From Kitasatospora purpeofusca (GTDB lineage Bacteria > Actinomycetota > Actinomycetes > Streptomycetales > Streptomycetaceae), in the NCBI RefSeq assembly GCF_000718025.1, contig NZ_JODS01000006.1, positions 124,001-188,000 of the forward strand: a stretch of 64,000 nucleotides of DNA, in the 5' to 3' direction. Both the position numbers and the translations under genes were made by a program. The notes under the pieces are model-generated. The model was not told the DNA's origin. It saw only the letters and a list, made by a program, of their open reading frames with translations, and ran no database searches. Shown one piece after another: positions 25,242-33,572 of the stretch (position 1 is the stretch's first letter; every line of letters starts with the position of its first letter).

Positions 25242-26816
25242 TCAGGCCGCCAGCTCGGCGAGCATCGCCTCGCGGAACCGCAGCGTCCCGGCCAGCCGGG
25301 CGAAGGTCTCGCCCCAGGCGGTCGCGGGCGCGGCGCCGGCGGCCAGTTCCTCGACCGCCCCGGCGGCCGTCGGCGAGAGCGCCCGCTCGGTCATGCCGAG
25401 CACCCCGCTGTGGCTCCACGGGTAGGCCCCGGAGGCGGCCGCCCGGGCCAGCGCCCCGACCACGGCGGTGGACAGCGGCGGCGTCCACGGGGTGGCGCAG
25501 GCCCCGAGCAGTTGGAAGGCGTCCCCCAGGCCGTGCGCCTCGACGAAGGAGGCCGTCCAGACGGCCCGTTCGGCGGGCGGGAGCACCGCGAGCAGCTTGG
25601 CCGGGGCACCGGTGGTGCGGGCCGTCCGCCCGGGACCGGCGACGGGCGGGGGGCCGAGCAGGGCGCGCGCCCAGTCGGGGTCCTGCTGGCGGACGGCGGC
25701 CCGGGCCCAGGCCTCGCGCAGGTCGTCGGCCCAGGTGCTGCTGGTCTCGTCGATGGCGTCGCCGACCCGCAGGCCGAGCAGCCGCTCGGGCGTCAGACCG
25801 GTGTGCGCGGACCACAGGGCCAGCGGCGCGGCGGCGATCACCTCGCCGAACCACCAGGCCCGTTCGCCGCGCCCGGTGGGCGACTTGGGCGGTATGCCGT
25901 CGCGCTGCATGGCCGCGTCGCAGGCGGCGGGCGGGGTGACCAGCAGATGGGTGCCGTGCTCGGAGAGCCGGACGGCGGCGCGGGCGCGCTCGCCCATCCG
26001 GGCGGCCAGGGCGGAGCCGGGCAGGGTGGAGAGCAGCTCGGCGGCGGTGGCCCGGACGTTCTTGCTGCGGTCGCCGAGCGCGGCCTCCAGGAACGGTTCG
26101 TCGGCGGGGGAGAGGCCCTCCTGGAGGGCGTCCAGGAACAGCAGCCGGTCCTCGGCCCGCTCGGTGGACCAGGTGCCGCGCAGCAGCGCGAGGCCGGCCG
26201 CCGGCTCGCGGCGGCGGAGCAGGGTGAGGTGGGTGACCCGCTCGGCGAACAGACCCTCGTGCCAGAGCCGGTCGCCCTCGGCGGGGGCGGTGTCCGCCGC
26301 CGGAGTCCGGGTGGCGCGCTGCACGAACCGCCAGTCCGGGTTGCGCTCGGCGAGCCAGCGGCCGAGCGGGCCGGCCAGCGCGACCGCGTCCGGGCGCAGT
26401 TCGCTGCGGGCGCGGGCGGCGTCCAGCAGGGCGGGGACGCTCGCGGCGGGCGCGCGGTAGCCGCGGTCGCGGGCGGTGGCGAGCCACTGCGGGAGCAGCT
26501 CGCCGAGGTTGGCGAGGACGCCGCCGCCGGTGCCGCGGGTGGAGAGCAGCAGCGAGAGCCGGCGGGCGGCCGCGGCGGGCAGTTCGGTCCGGCGGTCCTC
26601 GGCGGCCGGGGCGGCGGGCGGGCCGTCCGCCGGGGCGGGCAGCGCGCCGGCCCGGCGGCGGACCGTCTCCAGGGCGGCGAGTTCGAGCAGGGCGGTGGCC
26701 GGGTCGGCGCGGTCGACGGCGCCGTCGTACGGGGCGGCCGGGCCGGGCGCGGGGAGCGGCCGGCGGTCGGTGCCCAGCAGGGCGGCGGTCTGCAGGGACT
26801 CCCAGGGGTCGGGCAC
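25242..26816 (-). CDS. DUF5691 family protein, 524 aa
   Basis: Begins (GTG) with PDPWESLQTAALLGTDRRPLP, which I recognise as the N-terminus of the DUF5691 family found next to SWIM zinc-finger and MoxR/VWA genes. The protein is alpha-helical and rich in Ala, Arg and Leu; short repeats such as FLEAALGDRSKNVRATAAELLSTLPGS have a HEAT-like look. There is no signal peptide or transmembrane helix. The GTG at 26816 is preceded by a GGAGGAGGAGG ribosome site. It is the second gene of a two-gene minus-strand unit after the SWIM protein, divergent from MoxR-DUF5682-VWA. The function is unknown; the repeat-like architecture suggests a scaffold within that system (inference). Confidence 0.85.
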   Translation of the reverse strand: MPDPWESLQTAALLGTDRRPLPAPGPAAPYDGAVDRADPATALLELAALETVRRRAGALPAPADGPPAAPAAEDRRTELPAAAARRLSLLLSTRGTGGGVLANLGELLPQWLATARDRGYRAPAASVPALLDAARARSELRPDAVALAGPLGRWLAERNPDWRFVQRATRTPAADTAPAEGDRLWHEGLFAERVTHLTLLRRREPAAGLALLRGTWSTERAEDRLLFLDALQEGLSPADEPFLEAALGDRSKNVRATAAELLSTLPGSALAARMGERARAAVRLSEHGTHLLVTPPAACDAAMQRDGIPPKSPTGRGERAWWFGEVIAAAPLALWSAHTGLTPERLLGLRVGDAIDETSSTWADDLREAWARAAVRQQDPDWARALLGPPPVAGPGRTARTTGAPAKLLAVLPPAERAVWTASFVEAHGLGDAFQLLGACATPWTPPLSTAVVGALARAAASGAYPWSHSGVLGMTERALSPTAAGAVEELAAGAAPATAWGETFARLAGTLRFREAMLAELAA

Positions 26817-26907
26817 GGGGCCTCCTCCTCCGGTGGAAGGGGTCGGGTCGGACAGCTCGGGTCGGGTCGGGCAGCTCGGGTCGGGAAGAGCGGGTGGGCC
26901 GGCCGGC

Positions 26908-28245
26908 TCAGGGTGCGGTGAGGCCGATCGGGCGGCCGTCCGCGCCCCAGGCGGTGACCGGGGCGAAGCCCTGGTGGCCGTACTCGCCGAAGACGGTGAG
27001 CGGCCGGCCGGTGGAGACGGCGGCGAGCCGCCAGAGGGCGGCCTCGGTGACGGCCGCGCGGTGCACCGGGGCGGTGTGCCGGCCGTCGGTGAGCTGCCAG
27101 CCCTCGGGCGAGAGCACCGGCACCACCCCGGTGAGCACGGTCGGCCAGGCGTCCAGCCACGGGTCGTCGGCCACCGCGGTGCCGTAGCCGGCCACCGCCT
27201 CGGCGATGTCCAGGCCGGGCGGCGGGCCGTCGGGCGCGGCCCCGGGGGCGCCGTAGCGGGTGCCGAGGACGGCCCGCAGCGGGCGGGCGCCGGGGTGGAA
27301 GGCCAGCTCGGCCTCGACCACCTGGCCGGTCGGCAGGGCGAGTTCGGGCGCCTGCCCGGGGCGGCCGAAGGCGATCAGCAGGGCCTGGCGGCCGGTCTTG
27401 GCGCCGCGCAGCCAGAGCCGACGGGTGGTCAGCCGCTCGTCGGCGCCGCCCTCCATCGGCGAGGTGCGGCTGCCGAGCACCTGCCAGCGGTCCCGGACCG
27501 TCGGGCCGGCCAGCAGTTCGGCGGTCTCGGTGGTGTAGCCGACCCGGGCGCGCACGGTCGCGGCGAGCGGCACGGGCAGCTCGTCGAGGCGGGTCGCGGC
27601 GGTGGCGAGCAGGTGCAGCATCGCGTACTCCTCCAGCAGCCGGTGCTGCGGCAGTGCGTCCAGTTCGCGGACCCTGGTGGCCAGGCCGGGCGCCTGGGCG
27701 TCGACCATGCGGGCCGCGACCTCCTCCCAGGGGCCGGCGGTGGAGCGGTCGGCGAGGCCGTGCCGGACCCGGTCGGCGAGTCGCAGCCGCAGCTCGGCGG
27801 CGCCGGCCGCGACCCGGGCGGAGCGCTTGCCGGCGCGGCGGAGGGCGGCGGCCGGGTCGGCCGGGGCCGCCGCCCGCCCGGCCCGCTGCTCGGAACTCTG
27901 CTCGGAGCGCTCCTGGCGCTCCTTCAGCCAGTCGGCGGCCCAGTCGGCGGGCTCGGCGCCGTCCGGCACGGCGTCGGGGGAGCCGCTCCAGAGCAGCAGC
28001 AGTCCGAGCGCGTGCTTGCACGGGAACTTCCGGCTCGGGCAGCTGCACCGGTAGGCGGGCGTGGCGAGTTCGACGACCGTGCGGTACGGCGTGCTGCCGC
28101 TGCCCCGGCACTCGCCCCAGACCGCGTCGCCGTCGGTGCCCGCGGCGGACCAGGGCGCGGACGTGGAGAGCTTGCCCGCGGCCTTCCGCGAGGCGGCGTC
28201 GGGCGCCAGGGACAGGACGTGTTCGGTGCTCCAGCGTTCCTCCAT
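26908..28245 (-). CDS. SWIM zinc-finger protein, 445 aa
   Basis: A SWIM zinc finger is present at residues 67-78 with the pattern CSCPSRKFPCKH (Cys67, Cys69, Cys76, His78), followed by a hydrophobic helix. SWIM domains bind nucleic acid or protein. The remaining ~360 residues are helical and beta-mixed, without a motif I know. Start: ATG at 28245 (MEERWSTEHVLSLAPD); longer readings add a non-conserved Arg/Pro tail. A -10-like TAACGT ends seven bases upstream, so the transcript is probably leaderless. The DUF5691 gene follows 91 bases downstream, and the pair is divergent from the AAA+ ATPase gene. The conserved neighbourhood suggests a role in recognising a target for the MoxR/VWA module (inference). 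Confidence 0.88.
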   Translation of the reverse strand: MEERWSTEHVLSLAPDAASRKAAGKLSTSAPWSAAGTDGDAVWGECRGSGSTPYRTVVELATPAYRCSCPSRKFPCKHALGLLLLWSGSPDAVPDGAEPADWAADWLKERQERSEQSSEQRAGRAAAPADPAAALRRAGKRSARVAAGAAELRLRLADRVRHGLADRSTAGPWEEVAARMVDAQAPGLATRVRELDALPQHRLLEEYAMLHLLATAATRLDELPVPLAATVRARVGYTTETAELLAGPTVRDRWQVLGSRTSPMEGGADERLTTRRLWLRGAKTGRQALLIAFGRPGQAPELALPTGQVVEAELAFHPGARPLRAVLGTRYGAPGAAPDGPPPGLDIAEAVAGYGTAVADDPWLDAWPTVLTGVVPVLSPEGWQLTDGRHTAPVHRAAVTEAALWRLAAVSTGRPLTVFGEYGHQGFAPVTAWGADGRPIGLTAP

Positions 28246-28252
28246 GCCGACG

Positions 28253-28258
28253 ACGTTA
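28253..28258 (-). promoter_or_regulatory. Leaderless-type -10 box of SWIM gene
   Basis: TAACGT on the minus strand, seven bases upstream of the ATG at 28245. A weak GGTCGA sits 17 bases further upstream. The 191-base divergent region up to 28436 must also hold the promoter of the MoxR operon. Confidence 0.5.
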
Positions 28259-28436
28259 GGTGCCGGGACTGACAGTCGACCCGGCCCCCGGGCGGCCCGA
28301 ACTGAGGTCCGGTCAGGATTTGTCAGTGGTCCGGTGCAGGCTGGTTGTCGCAGGCCGGGACGCCGATCCGGCTCCCCCCGACCATCCCGCCGCCCGGGCA
28401 TCCGTGTGCCCGGAGGGCCGACCCGAAGGGGCCCCG

Positions 28437-29531
28437 ATGACCGACCTCGTGACCGATGTCCTGCGGCAGCACGCGGAGGACGCGTTCGCCGCCGAGCTGG
28501 CCGCGCTCGCGGCCCGGGACGACCGTCCGCGCCCGGAGCGCTGGCGGCTCTCCCCGTGGGCCGTCGCCACCTACCTGCTGGGCGGCGAGCTGGACGACGG
28601 CACCGTGATCACGCCCAAGTACATCGGCCCGCGCCGGGTGGTGGAGGTCGCCGTCACCACGCTCGCCACCGACCGGGCGCTGCTGCTGCTGGGGGTGCCG
28701 GGCACCGCCAAGACCTGGGTCTCCGAGCACCTGGCGGCGGCGATCAGCGGCGACTCCACGCTGCTGGTGCAGGGCACCGCGGGCACCCCGGAGGAGGCGG
28801 TCCGCTACGGCTGGAACTACGCCCGGCTGCTCACCGACGGGCCCAGCCGGGAGGCGCTCGTGCCCTCGCCGCTGATGCGGGCGATGGCGGACGGCCGGAT
28901 CGCCCGGGTCGAGGAGCTCACCCGCATCCCGGCGGACGTCCAGGACAGTCTGATCACCATCCTGTCCGAGAAGACCCTGCCGATCCCGGAGCTGGGCACC
29001 GAGACCCAGGCCGTGCGCGGCTTCAACGTCATCGCCACCGCCAACGACCGCGACCGCGGGGTCAACGAGCTGTCCAGCGCGCTGCGCCGCCGCTTCAACA
29101 CCGTGGTGCTGCCGCTGCCCGGCTCGCTGGAGGAGGAGGTCGACATCGTCACCCGCCGGGTCGAGCAGCTCGGCCGCTCGCTCCAGCTGCCCGAACTGCC
29201 CGGTGGCGCCCAGGAGATCAGGCGGGTGGTGACCGTCTTCCGGGAGCTGCGGGCCGGCCTCACCGCCGACGGCCGGACGAAGGTGAAGACCCCGAGCGGC
29301 ACCCTGTCCACCGCCGAGGCCATCTCGGTGGTCACCAACGGCATGGCGCTCGCCGCGCACTTCGGCGACGGGGTGCTGCGGGCCGGCGACGTCGCGGCCG
29401 GGGTGATCGGCGCCGTGGTCCGCGACCCGGCCGCCGACCAGCAGGTCTGGCGCGAGTACGTCGAGGGCGTGGTCCGCGAGCGGGACGGCTGGCAGGACTT
29501 CTACCGCGCCGCCCGTGAGAACGCCCGCTGA
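28437..29531 (+). CDS. MoxR-type AAA+ ATPase, 364 aa
   Basis: Cytoplasmic ATPase of the MoxR branch. Walker A is GVPGTAKT (86-93). The Walker B position reads RIARVEE (154-160), where a Glu replaces the usual Asp of the DE pair. Sensor 1 is TAND (201-204) and the arginine-finger region is LRRRF (216-220). MoxR ATPases typically partner with VWA proteins to remodel or insert metal into client proteins, and a VWA gene lies two genes downstream. Start: ATG at 28437 with a GAAGGGG ribosome site. It heads the plus-strand operon MoxR-DUF5682-VWA and is divergent from SWIM-DUF5691. The Walker B substitution may be a subfamily feature rather than a defect, since Glu can still coordinate magnesium. 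Confidence 0.93.
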   Translation: MTDLVTDVLRQHAEDAFAAELAALAARDDRPRPERWRLSPWAVATYLLGGELDDGTVITPKYIGPRRVVEVAVTTLATDRALLLLGVPGTAKTWVSEHLAAAISGDSTLLVQGTAGTPEEAVRYGWNYARLLTDGPSREALVPSPLMRAMADGRIARVEELTRIPADVQDSLITILSEKTLPIPELGTETQAVRGFNVIATANDRDRGVNELSSALRRRFNTVVLPLPGSLEEEVDIVTRRVEQLGRSLQLPELPGGAQEIRRVVTVFRELRAGLTADGRTKVKTPSGTLSTAEAISVVTNGMALAAHFGDGVLRAGDVAAGVIGAVVRDPAADQQVWREYVEGVVRERDGWQDFYRAARENAR

Positions 29532-29599
29532 GCCGCACGACCGCGGCAACGTGCGAACGCACGACCGCAGGACTCGCCGACGACGGGAGGGAGGGCGCG

Positions 29600-31933
29600 A
29601 TGAGCGCAGAGGTGACACTGCTGGGCGTACGGCACCACGGGCCGGGCTCGGCCCGCGCGGTGGCGGCCGCGCTGGAGCGGCTGCGGCCGGACGCGGTGCT
29701 GGTGGAGGGGCCGCCGGAGGCCGAGCCGATCCTCGGGCTGGCCGCCGCGAAGGACATGGTGCCGCCGGTCGCCCTGCTGGCCCACGCGGCCGACGACCCG
29801 GCCCGGGCCGCGTTCTGGCCCTACGCCGAGTTCTCGCCGGAGTGGGTGGCGATCCGTCACGCCGTCGACCGCGGGGTGCCGCTCCGGTTCATCGACCTGC
29901 CGGCCGGGCACTCCTTCGCGGAGGGCGGGGACGGCGGCGCCGAGGAGGAGGACGCCGCCCTGCCGCGCGACCCGATCGCCCGGCTCGCCGAGGCGGCCGG
30001 CCACGACGACCCCGAGCGCTGGTGGGAGGACGTCGTCGAGCACCGCCGCCCCGCCGACGGCGAGGACGCGCTCGCGCCGTTCGCGGCCGTCGCCGAGGCG
30101 ATGGCGGTGCTGCGCGAGGACGGCGGGGCGAGCCTGCGCGACCGGCAGCGCGAGGCGTACATGCGCGGCCGGATCCGCGCCGCCCGCCGGGCCGGCCACC
30201 ACCGGATCGCGGTGGTCTGCGGGGCCTTCCACGTGCCCGCACTGGAGCGGACGCCGACCGTCGCCGAGGACCGGGCGCTGCTCGCCGGGCTGCCGAAGAA
30301 GGTGCGGACCGAGATCACCTGGGTGCCCTGGACGCACCGCAGGCTCTCCCAACTGTCCGGCTACGGCGCCGGGATCGTCTCCCCGGGCTGGTACCACCAC
30401 CTGCACCGGACGGACGGCGACCCGCTGCCCGGCTGGCTCACCCGGGCCGCCGGCCTGCTCCGTGCCGAGGACCACCCGGTCTCCTCCGCGCACGTCATCG
30501 AGGCGGTCCGGCTGGCCCGCGCCCTCGCCGGGCTGCGCGGCCGCCCGCTGGCCGGGCTCACCGAGACGCTGGACGCCGTGCGCGCGGTGATGTGCGAGGG
30601 CTCGGACGTCGCCCTCGCGCTGGTCCGGGACCGGCTGGTGATCGGCGACGCGCTCGGCTCGGTGCCCGAGGACGCGCCCGCCGTCCCGCTCCAGCGCGAC
30701 CTGGCCCGGCTCCAGCGCACCCTGCGGCTCAAGCCCGCGCCCGAGCCGCGCGAGCTCGACCTCGACCTGCGCAAGGAGACCGACGCGGCCCGCTCCCGGC
30801 TGCTGCACCGGCTGCGGCTGCTGGGCGTCGACTGGGGTGTGCCGGTCCGCTCCCAGGTCGCCTCCACCGGCACCTTCCGGGAGAGCTGGCGGCTGTGCTG
30901 GCAGCAGGAGTTCGCGGTCCGGATCGCCGAGGCCGCCCAGTGGGGCACCACGGTCGAGCGGGCCGCCGTCGGCAAGGCCGTCGGCACCGCCCGGGCGGCG
31001 GCCGAACTCGCCGAGCTCACCGGGCTGGTGGAGACCTGCCTGGTGGCCGACCTGGCCGAGGCGCTGCCCGCCGTGATGCGGGTGCTCGCCGACCTCGCCG
31101 CACTGGACACCGATGTCGCCCACCTGGCCCGCGCCCTGCCCGCCCTGGTCCGCGCGCTGCGCTACGGCGACGTCCGGGGCACCGACCACACCGCCCTGGG
31201 CGAGGTGGCCGGCGGGCTCGCCGACCGGATCCGGGTCGGCCTGCCGCCCGCCTGCACCGGCCTGGACGCGGCCGGCGCCGCCGCGATGCGCGTCCACCTC
31301 GACGAGGTGCACGGCGCGATCGGCCTGCTGGGCGGCGACGACGGCCTCGCCGACCGCTGGGCCGGCACGCTGCGCTCGCTCGCCCGGCGCGAGCCCACCG
31401 GCGGACCGGCCACCGGCGTGCCCGGGCTGCTGCGCGGGCGGGCCGTCCGGCTGCTGCTGGACGACGGCCGGCTGGACCCGGCGGAGGCCGGGCGGCGGCT
31501 CGGCCTGGTGCTCTCCACCGCCGGCAGCCCGGCGGACGCGGCCGGGTGGATCGAGGGCTTCCTGTCCGGCGGCGGCACGCTGCTGCTGCACGACCCCCGG
31601 CTGCTGGGCCTGCTCGACGCCTGGCTGACCGGCGTCCCGGCGGCGGTCTTCACCGATCTGCTGCCGCTGCTGCGCCGTACCTTCGCCACCCTGGAGGCCG
31701 GGGTCAGACACACCGTCGGCAGCCGGGTGGCGGCCGGCCCGCTCGACTCCGGCGACGCCGGACCGGCCGCGGAGGCCGCCGAGGTGGACCTCGCCCGGGC
31801 CGGCGCCGCGCTGCCGGTGGTCGCCCTGCTGCTCGGCCTGCCGGCCGGCGCCGCGGCCGGGTCCGGTGCCGAGGCCCCGCCCGGGGCCGGCCGCCCGAGG
31901 ATCCCCCGGCAGGCCGGGGGCCGCGACACCTGA
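29600..31933 (+). CDS. DUF5682 family protein with TraB/ChaN-like N-terminus, 777 aa
   Basis: The N-terminus reads VTLLGVRHHGPGSARAVAAALERLRPDAVLVEGPPEAEP. This combines GxRHHGPGS (His12, His13) with a second strand ending VEGPPE (35-40). The pattern resembles the metal-dependent TraB/TIKI/ChaN/erythromycin-esterase superfamily (GxxH followed by ExR/VEGP). A further conserved-looking RIAVVCGAFHVPAL lies near residue ~205. The rest is helical and Leu/Ala-rich, with no transmembrane segment. The ATG at 29600 has a GGGAGGGAGG ribosome site. It is the middle gene of MoxR-DUF5682-VWA. A hydrolase acting on or with the ATPase's client is possible, but the catalytic assignment is an inference from short motifs. 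Confidence 0.85.
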   Translation: MSAEVTLLGVRHHGPGSARAVAAALERLRPDAVLVEGPPEAEPILGLAAAKDMVPPVALLAHAADDPARAAFWPYAEFSPEWVAIRHAVDRGVPLRFIDLPAGHSFAEGGDGGAEEEDAALPRDPIARLAEAAGHDDPERWWEDVVEHRRPADGEDALAPFAAVAEAMAVLREDGGASLRDRQREAYMRGRIRAARRAGHHRIAVVCGAFHVPALERTPTVAEDRALLAGLPKKVRTEITWVPWTHRRLSQLSGYGAGIVSPGWYHHLHRTDGDPLPGWLTRAAGLLRAEDHPVSSAHVIEAVRLARALAGLRGRPLAGLTETLDAVRAVMCEGSDVALALVRDRLVIGDALGSVPEDAPAVPLQRDLARLQRTLRLKPAPEPRELDLDLRKETDAARSRLLHRLRLLGVDWGVPVRSQVASTGTFRESWRLCWQQEFAVRIAEAAQWGTTVERAAVGKAVGTARAAAELAELTGLVETCLVADLAEALPAVMRVLADLAALDTDVAHLARALPALVRALRYGDVRGTDHTALGEVAGGLADRIRVGLPPACTGLDAAGAAAMRVHLDEVHGAIGLLGGDDGLADRWAGTLRSLARREPTGGPATGVPGLLRGRAVRLLLDDGRLDPAEAGRRLGLVLSTAGSPADAAGWIEGFLSGGGTLLLHDPRLLGLLDAWLTGVPAAVFTDLLPLLRRTFATLEAGVRHTVGSRVAAGPLDSGDAGPAAEAAEVDLARAGAALPVVALLLGLPAGAAAGSGAEAPPGAGRPRIPRQAGGRDT

Positions 31934-31998
31934 AAGCCACCGGCCACCGGCCGCCCCCTCCCGTCCCGTCCCGCAGACCGCACCCAGAGGAGTCCCCG

Positions 31999-33189
31999 AT
32001 GGCCGCCGGCACCCCCCTGCCTCCCACCACCCCCGCCGACGAGCGGCTGCGCCGCTGGCGACTGGTCCTCGGCGGCGAGGCCGACGGGACCGGCCGCGCC
32101 CTGCACGGCCGGGACGCCGCGATGGACGGCGCGCTCGCCGCGCTCTACCGGGGCGCCCCCGAGGAGGGCCGGGCCGGGCAGCCGCGCTCCGGGCGCCGCT
32201 CCGCGGGCCTGGGCGGCTCGGCCCCGCAGGTGGCCCGCTGGCTGGGCGACATCCGCGAGTACTTCCCGGCCACCGTCGTCCAGTTGATGCAGCAGGACGC
32301 GATCACCCGGCTCGGGCTGGAGCAGCTGCTGCTGGAACGGGAGATGCTGGAGGCCGTCGAGCCGGACGTCCACCTGGTCGCCACCCTGCTCTCGCTCAAG
32401 CACGCGCTGCCCGAGACCACCCGGGAGACCGCCCGCGCGGTCGTCGGCACGGTGGTCGCCGAGCTGGAGCGCCGACTGGCCGACCGGACCAGGGCCACCG
32501 TCGGCGGCGCGCTGGACCGCAGCGCCCGGGTCGGCCGCCCGCGCCACCGCGACATCGACTGGGACCGCACCGTCCGGGCCAATCTGCGGAACTACCTGCC
32601 GGAGCACGGGACCGTCGTGCCCGAGCGGCTGGTCGGCTTCGCCCGGGCCCGGCACGCGGTGAAGAAGGACGTCGTCCTCTGCATCGACCAGTCCGGGTCG
32701 ATGGCCGCGTCCGTGGTGCACGCGGCGGTGTTCGGCGCGGTGCTCGCCTCGATGAAGAGCCTGGACACCCGGCTGGTGGTCTTCGACACCTCGGTGGTCG
32801 ACCTCACCGAGCAGCTCGCCGACCCGGTCGACGTGCTCTTCGCGACCCAGCTCGGCGGCGGCACCGACATCAACCGGGCGCTGGCCTACTGCCAGTCCCG
32901 GATCACCCGGCCGGCCGAGACGGTCGTCGTCCTGATCAGCGACCTCTACGAGGGCGGCATCCGGGACGGGATGCTCAAGCGGGTGGCCGCGATGAAGGCG
33001 GCGGGCGTCCAGTTCATCGCCCTGCTGGCGCTCTCCGACGAGGGCGCGCCGGCCTACGACCACGCGCACGCCGCCGCGCTGGCCGCCCTCGGTGCCCCGG
33101 CCTTCGCCTGCACCCCCGACGCCTTCCCGGAGATCATGGCGGCGGCGATCGGGAAGCGCCCGATCCCGGTTCCGGACCAGGGGGTGTGA
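31999..33189 (+). CDS. VWA (von Willebrand factor A) domain protein, 396 aa
   Basis: The C-terminal half is a VWA/CoxE-like domain. The strand KKDVVLCIDQSGSM carries the MIDAS motif DxSxS (Asp230, Ser232, Ser234), followed by LVVFDTSVVDLT, LGGGTDINRAL (the MIDAS Thr) and VVLISDLYEGG. The N-terminal ~200 residues are helical (RLRRWRLVLGG, VARWLGDIREYFPATVVQLMQQD), as in MoxR-associated VWA proteins. All metal-site residues are present. Start: ATG at 31999 with AGAGGAG upstream. It follows DUF5682 after 65 bases and closes the plus-strand operon. Probably the ATPase's partner that binds the client through its metal site (inference from other MoxR-VWA pairs). Confidence 0.93.
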   Translation: MAAGTPLPPTTPADERLRRWRLVLGGEADGTGRALHGRDAAMDGALAALYRGAPEEGRAGQPRSGRRSAGLGGSAPQVARWLGDIREYFPATVVQLMQQDAITRLGLEQLLLEREMLEAVEPDVHLVATLLSLKHALPETTRETARAVVGTVVAELERRLADRTRATVGGALDRSARVGRPRHRDIDWDRTVRANLRNYLPEHGTVVPERLVGFARARHAVKKDVVLCIDQSGSMAASVVHAAVFGAVLASMKSLDTRLVVFDTSVVDLTEQLADPVDVLFATQLGGGTDINRALAYCQSRITRPAETVVVLISDLYEGGIRDGMLKRVAAMKAAGVQFIALLALSDEGAPAYDHAHAAALAALGAPAFACTPDAFPEIMAAAIGKRPIPVPDQGV

Positions 33190-33572
33190 CCCGACCGGGG
33201 GCGTGACAGGCCGTCCGCCCGGCGGCCGCGGCCGGAGTTGTCGGCCCGGCGCGCGCCCGTCTCACTCGTACGGGGGAACATGGGGCGTGGACGAGCAAAC
33301 CCGCCGGTCCGAGCGCCGGGCGCACGCCCTTCGGGCTTTCTGTGACGGTTCTCACCAAAGACTGGCAGGCCCCGGGCGAAACACGCCCGTCCGGCGGGGA
33401 TAACCTGCCAGACGGACGTGACGCGCGTGTGAATTGACGTGTGCGCCCGTGGCTGTGTGGGCCGCAAGGCCGTACCTCTGCGTACCCGCACCGCCCCGAC
33501 GACCCGCAGCGAAGATCCTGCCGTGGCACGCTCGTAGAGACACAATCCGCGACCACGAACAAGGACAAACAC
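33190..33572. other. 383-bp sucC upstream region with nested inverted repeat
   Basis: I see no convincing gene. A short frame at 33287-33403 has neither a ribosome site nor family support. An imperfect stem at 33362-33411 has an 8-bp outer pairing (ctggcagg/cctgccag), a ccc/ggg continuation and an inner cgggcg-aaaca-cgcccg hairpin. A possible promoter GAAACA (33378-33383) and TAACCT (33401-33406), 17 bases apart, lies within it, which would give sucC a ~160-nt leader. Confidence 0.5.

Noticed and set aside
33287..33403. A 38-codon frame (possible leader peptide) upstream of sucC
   Set aside because: No clear ribosome site, no pausing codons of the kind seen in attenuators, and its 3' half is the inverted repeat.
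33434..33439. TTGACG as a sucC -35 box
   Set aside because: No TANNNT hexamer lies 16-19 bases downstream.
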